Assembly: GCA_964607755.1 (NCBI GenBank)
Contig: CAZSMC010000011.1
Coordinates: forward strand, 1 to 64,000
Length of the DNA: 64,000 bases
Direction of reading: 5' to 3'
From: CAZSMC01 sp964607755
GTDB lineage: Bacteria; Zhuqueibacterota; Zhuqueibacteria; Residuimicrobiales; Krinioviventaceae
The notes beneath the pieces are model-generated. The model worked only from the letters and a program-made list of their open reading frames with translations, did not search any database and had not been told where the DNA came from. The first letter of the stretch is position 1, and each line of letters starts with the position of its first letter. Made by a program: the position numbers and the translations under genes. This document shows, piece after piece, positions 61,991-64,000 of the stretch.

Positions 61991-64000
61991 ATGTTCAAAA
62001 AAATATTTTTATACATCCTGGTCGTTCTTTCTGCTAACGCAATGCTATTTGGGGGCGAGCCAATTCGGGTTGTGGAAAAAACATCTACCCGGATTCGTTT
62101 TCAGGCACGATTTGAACAACCGCAGTTTCAAATCATTGAAAAAAACGGCTCATCTTTTACTCGCATTTCAAGCGGGAATTCTGCAAATGGTATTTCCATT
62201 CATGCCAAACTTTTGCATTTGAACAGCGACGGCGCACAGCTTAGCGTTCGCGATGTAAAAACAAACCGCATGCCAGGTCCGCCACCATTAACTGAAAATG
62301 ACCGCGCACTGGCAGGTCAAAACCAGAGTGTTGCGCAAACCTTTATAAATCCTTTTCAACAAAGTGAACCAGTCAAATTGCGCTACCTCGGCCGCTTCCG
62401 GGGGGCTTATCTCTGGTCTTTGCAAATTTACCCATGCCTTTATGATGAATCATCCGGAGAATGGCTTGTTTACAAAGATATTCTTTTCGATATTTTAATC
62501 CCTCCACCGCTTGAAAAAGTGCAAATCTTTGAGAAGGACAAGGAATTTCTGCAGCGTCTCAGCGATATCTCAGTGACACAAAATACACGCGCTCCAAAAA
62601 CCCCATTAACCAAAATGTCCGCTTCAACTCATCCGCGCTGGAAATTATTCGTACAAAAAGACGGGTTATATCGCATTACCGGCTCGGATTTGCGTGAGGC
62701 TGGCGTTGACTTGCTGGATATTGATATCCGGAAAATACGGCTTACCTGCAACGGCCATCTGGTGCCGGTTTACGTACATGGCTGGCAGGATGGCCAATTC
62801 GACCGCGAGGATTATTTCGAATTCTGGGGAGAATATAATAGGCAAACCTTGCAGCACAAGGCGCCAGATTTGTACCGTGATCCGTTCACTGACACCAGCG
62901 TCTACTGGCTTTCCTGGGAGGAAAAAGGCCATTGGATGCCCAAAGAAAACGGCGGGGTCGCAGAGCTGGAGCCTGGTTCCTACAAGCGCCCGTATTCTTT
63001 TCATCATACTGTTCACATGGAAAAAGATCTCTATTACGATCGGCTAAGTACCATCCCGGGTGATTCTTTGCGCGATCACTGGTTCTGGGATTCCGGACTG
63101 CAGACCGGTAAAAAGAAAACCTATGAATTCGACCTGGTTCATCCGGACGACCAATCCACCCTGAATACATACCTGAATGTCATGCTGAGCGGACGCACGA
63201 CAAAAAAGGATGCGGTGCATGATGTGTCTGTTTATCTCAATGACAGCTATGCCATGCAGCATCAATGGCTGGGCCAGGATTATGCCGGATTGCGATCGCA
63301 GGATAGCCACCTGACCGGTGCTGACGTTCAGCACGGCTCCAATCAACTGACGATTACCAATAACATCTCGCCAGAAAAGTTTGATTTTGTTCTTATGAAC
63401 TGGTTCGAAATTACTTATCCGCGACTTTACCGTGCTCACAATGGTCTGCTCAAATTCACTATTCCACCAAACGCTGATCCCGGATTGTTTCTTTTTAAAA
63501 TCGACGGTTTTGCGAATCGTGATATTGACATCTATAAACTGGGCCATAGCAAAATTGCCGGCGGTTTCATTGAACAAATCACAGATTTTGAAAATTATAC
63601 GTCGTATCAAATCAGTTTTCAGGATCATGTTTATTCTGCCGGAACCGAGTATGTTGCTGTCGCGCAGCACGCCAAAATGAAACCGCTGCTCATCGAACAA
63701 GAAGAGCCGGCGTACTTGCGAAATCCTCAAAATGCAGCGGACTATGTGATTGTTACGCATCAAAAATTTATTGATTCGCCTGATTTGCAGCGACTCGCAG
63801 AACTGCGCCAGTCTCAGAACATGCAGGTTTTAACGGTCGATGTGCAAGATATTTATGACGAATTCAATTACGGCAGGCCAAGCTCTTATGCGGTCAAGGC
63901 GTTTTTAAGATATGCTTTTGAGAACTGGCAGAATCCCGGACTCGAGTATGTTCTTTTTGTCGGAGATGGCTGCTATGTGCGTCAATCCGCGGCAGGCGAC
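61991..64000 (+). CDS. C25 (gingipain/PorU-like) peptidase, 3' end beyond window
   Basis: The frame is open from ATG 61991 to the window end, 670 codons. It begins with a signal peptide ('IFLYILVVLSANAMLFGG') and a long beta-rich N-terminal region with 'WKLFVQKDGLYRITGSDLRE', typical of the C25 propeptide/PorU N-domain. The final visible part is the start of the C25 catalytic domain: 'DYVIVTHQKFIDSPDLQRLA', 'QVLTVDVQDIYDEFNYGRPS' and 'YVLFVGDG'. The catalytic His and Cys lie beyond the window. In Bacteroidetes PorU removes the sorting domain of type IX cargo; this gene may do so for the sorting-domain proteins here, or be a gingipain-like cargo protease. Confidence 0.8.
   Translation, partial: MFKKIFLYILVVLSANAMLFGGEPIRVVEKTSTRIRFQARFEQPQFQIIEKNGSSFTRISSGNSANGISIHAKLLHLNSDGAQLSVRDVKTNRMPGPPPLTENDRALAGQNQSVAQTFINPFQQSEPVKLRYLGRFRGAYLWSLQIYPCLYDESSGEWLVYKDILFDILIPPPLEKVQIFEKDKEFLQRLSDISVTQNTRAPKTPLTKMSASTHPRWKLFVQKDGLYRITGSDLREAGVDLLDIDIRKIRLTCNGHLVPVYVHGWQDGQFDREDYFEFWGEYNRQTLQHKAPDLYRDPFTDTSVYWLSWEEKGHWMPKENGGVAELEPGSYKRPYSFHHTVHMEKDLYYDRLSTIPGDSLRDHWFWDSGLQTGKKKTYEFDLVHPDDQSTLNTYLNVMLSGRTTKKDAVHDVSVYLNDSYAMQHQWLGQDYAGLRSQDSHLTGADVQHGSNQLTITNNISPEKFDFVLMNWFEITYPRLYRAHNGLLKFTIPPNADPGLFLFKIDGFANRDIDIYKLGHSKIAGGFIEQITDFENYTSYQISFQDHVYSAGTEYVAVAQHAKMKPLLIEQEEPAYLRNPQNAADYVIVTHQKFIDSPDLQRLAELRQSQNMQVLTVDVQDIYDEFNYGRPSSYAVKAFLRYAFENWQNPGLEYVLFVGDGCYVRQSAAGD

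Overview
The window reads as chromosomal DNA of a free-living Gram-negative bacterium of the FCB (Fibrobacteres-Chlorobi-Bacteroidetes) superphylum, most like Calditrichota or KSB1-type lineages. This is inferred from: three secreted proteins ending in an 'NPFNP' C-terminal domain of the type IX secretion kind; a C25 (gingipain/PorU-type) peptidase; an Omp85-type barrel; lipoproteins; a YbeY with the Bacteroidetes-style Asp in place of the third His; and a bacterial microcompartment (BMC) locus. No phage, plasmid or CRISPR array is visible.

Layout. 0-4 kb (minus): GltS-like symporter, cellobiose 2-epimerase family protein and a PfkB sugar kinase cut by the window edge. 4-9 kb (plus): acyltransferase/zinc-ribbon fusion, Omp85-like barrel, beta-helix lipoprotein and an unknown secreted protein. 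9-15.5 kb (minus): an EEP phosphatase/DUF362/DUF6599 operon, then ppx, an HD protein, proA (interrupted by a 100-N assembly gap) and a PduO-type cobalamin adenosyltransferase. 15.8-21.2 kb: a flippase-like membrane protein, then sbcD and sbcC separated by a shortened outer-membrane protein gene. 21.3-25.4 kb (plus): tRNA-Leu(UAG), tig, clpP, clpX, engB. 25.7-30.4 kb: GH16 lipoprotein, a secreted sorting-domain protein, a repeat-rich 1.2 kb spacer and a Tat-exported Gfo/Idh/MocA protein.

30.6-38.2 kb (minus) is the most distinctive system: an eleven-gene BMC operon behind a consensus-like sigma70 promoter. It encodes three BMC-P vertex proteins, a small BMC-associated protein, PduS-like and PduT-like redox proteins, PduL phosphotransacylase, PduP/EutE aldehyde dehydrogenase, one BMC-H, a class II (fuculose/rhamnulose-phosphate type) aldolase with a C-terminal encapsulation helix, and acetate kinase. 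The logic is: sugar phosphate to DHAP plus lactaldehyde, then acyl-CoA, acyl-phosphate, and acid plus ATP. It combines the aldolase core of the Planctomycete/Verrucomicrobia (PVM) compartments with the PduS/PduT electron shuttle of Pdu/GRM compartments. No diol dehydratase, glycyl-radical enzyme or alcohol dehydrogenase is present in the window.

38.6-48 kb (plus): a coiled-coil lipoprotein and a LysM protein, then phoH, the 7TM-HD phosphodiesterase gene and ybeY, a CorC/HlyC protein, an unknown membrane protein, a cold-shock protein and a GYF-MinD ATPase. 48-64 kb is rich in secreted proteins: a tripeptidyl-peptidase II-like protease, a DUF1080 protein, PtsN, a subtilase and a C10 (streptopain) protease that share a near-identical FN3-LamG-sorting tail, an aminotransferase, and the first 670 codons of the C25 peptidase.

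Several intergenic regions hold palindromic REP-like clusters (12.1, 25.5 and 28.2-28.96 kb) and two small inverted-repeat elements (16.87 and 60.4 kb). No transposase gene is present to explain them.
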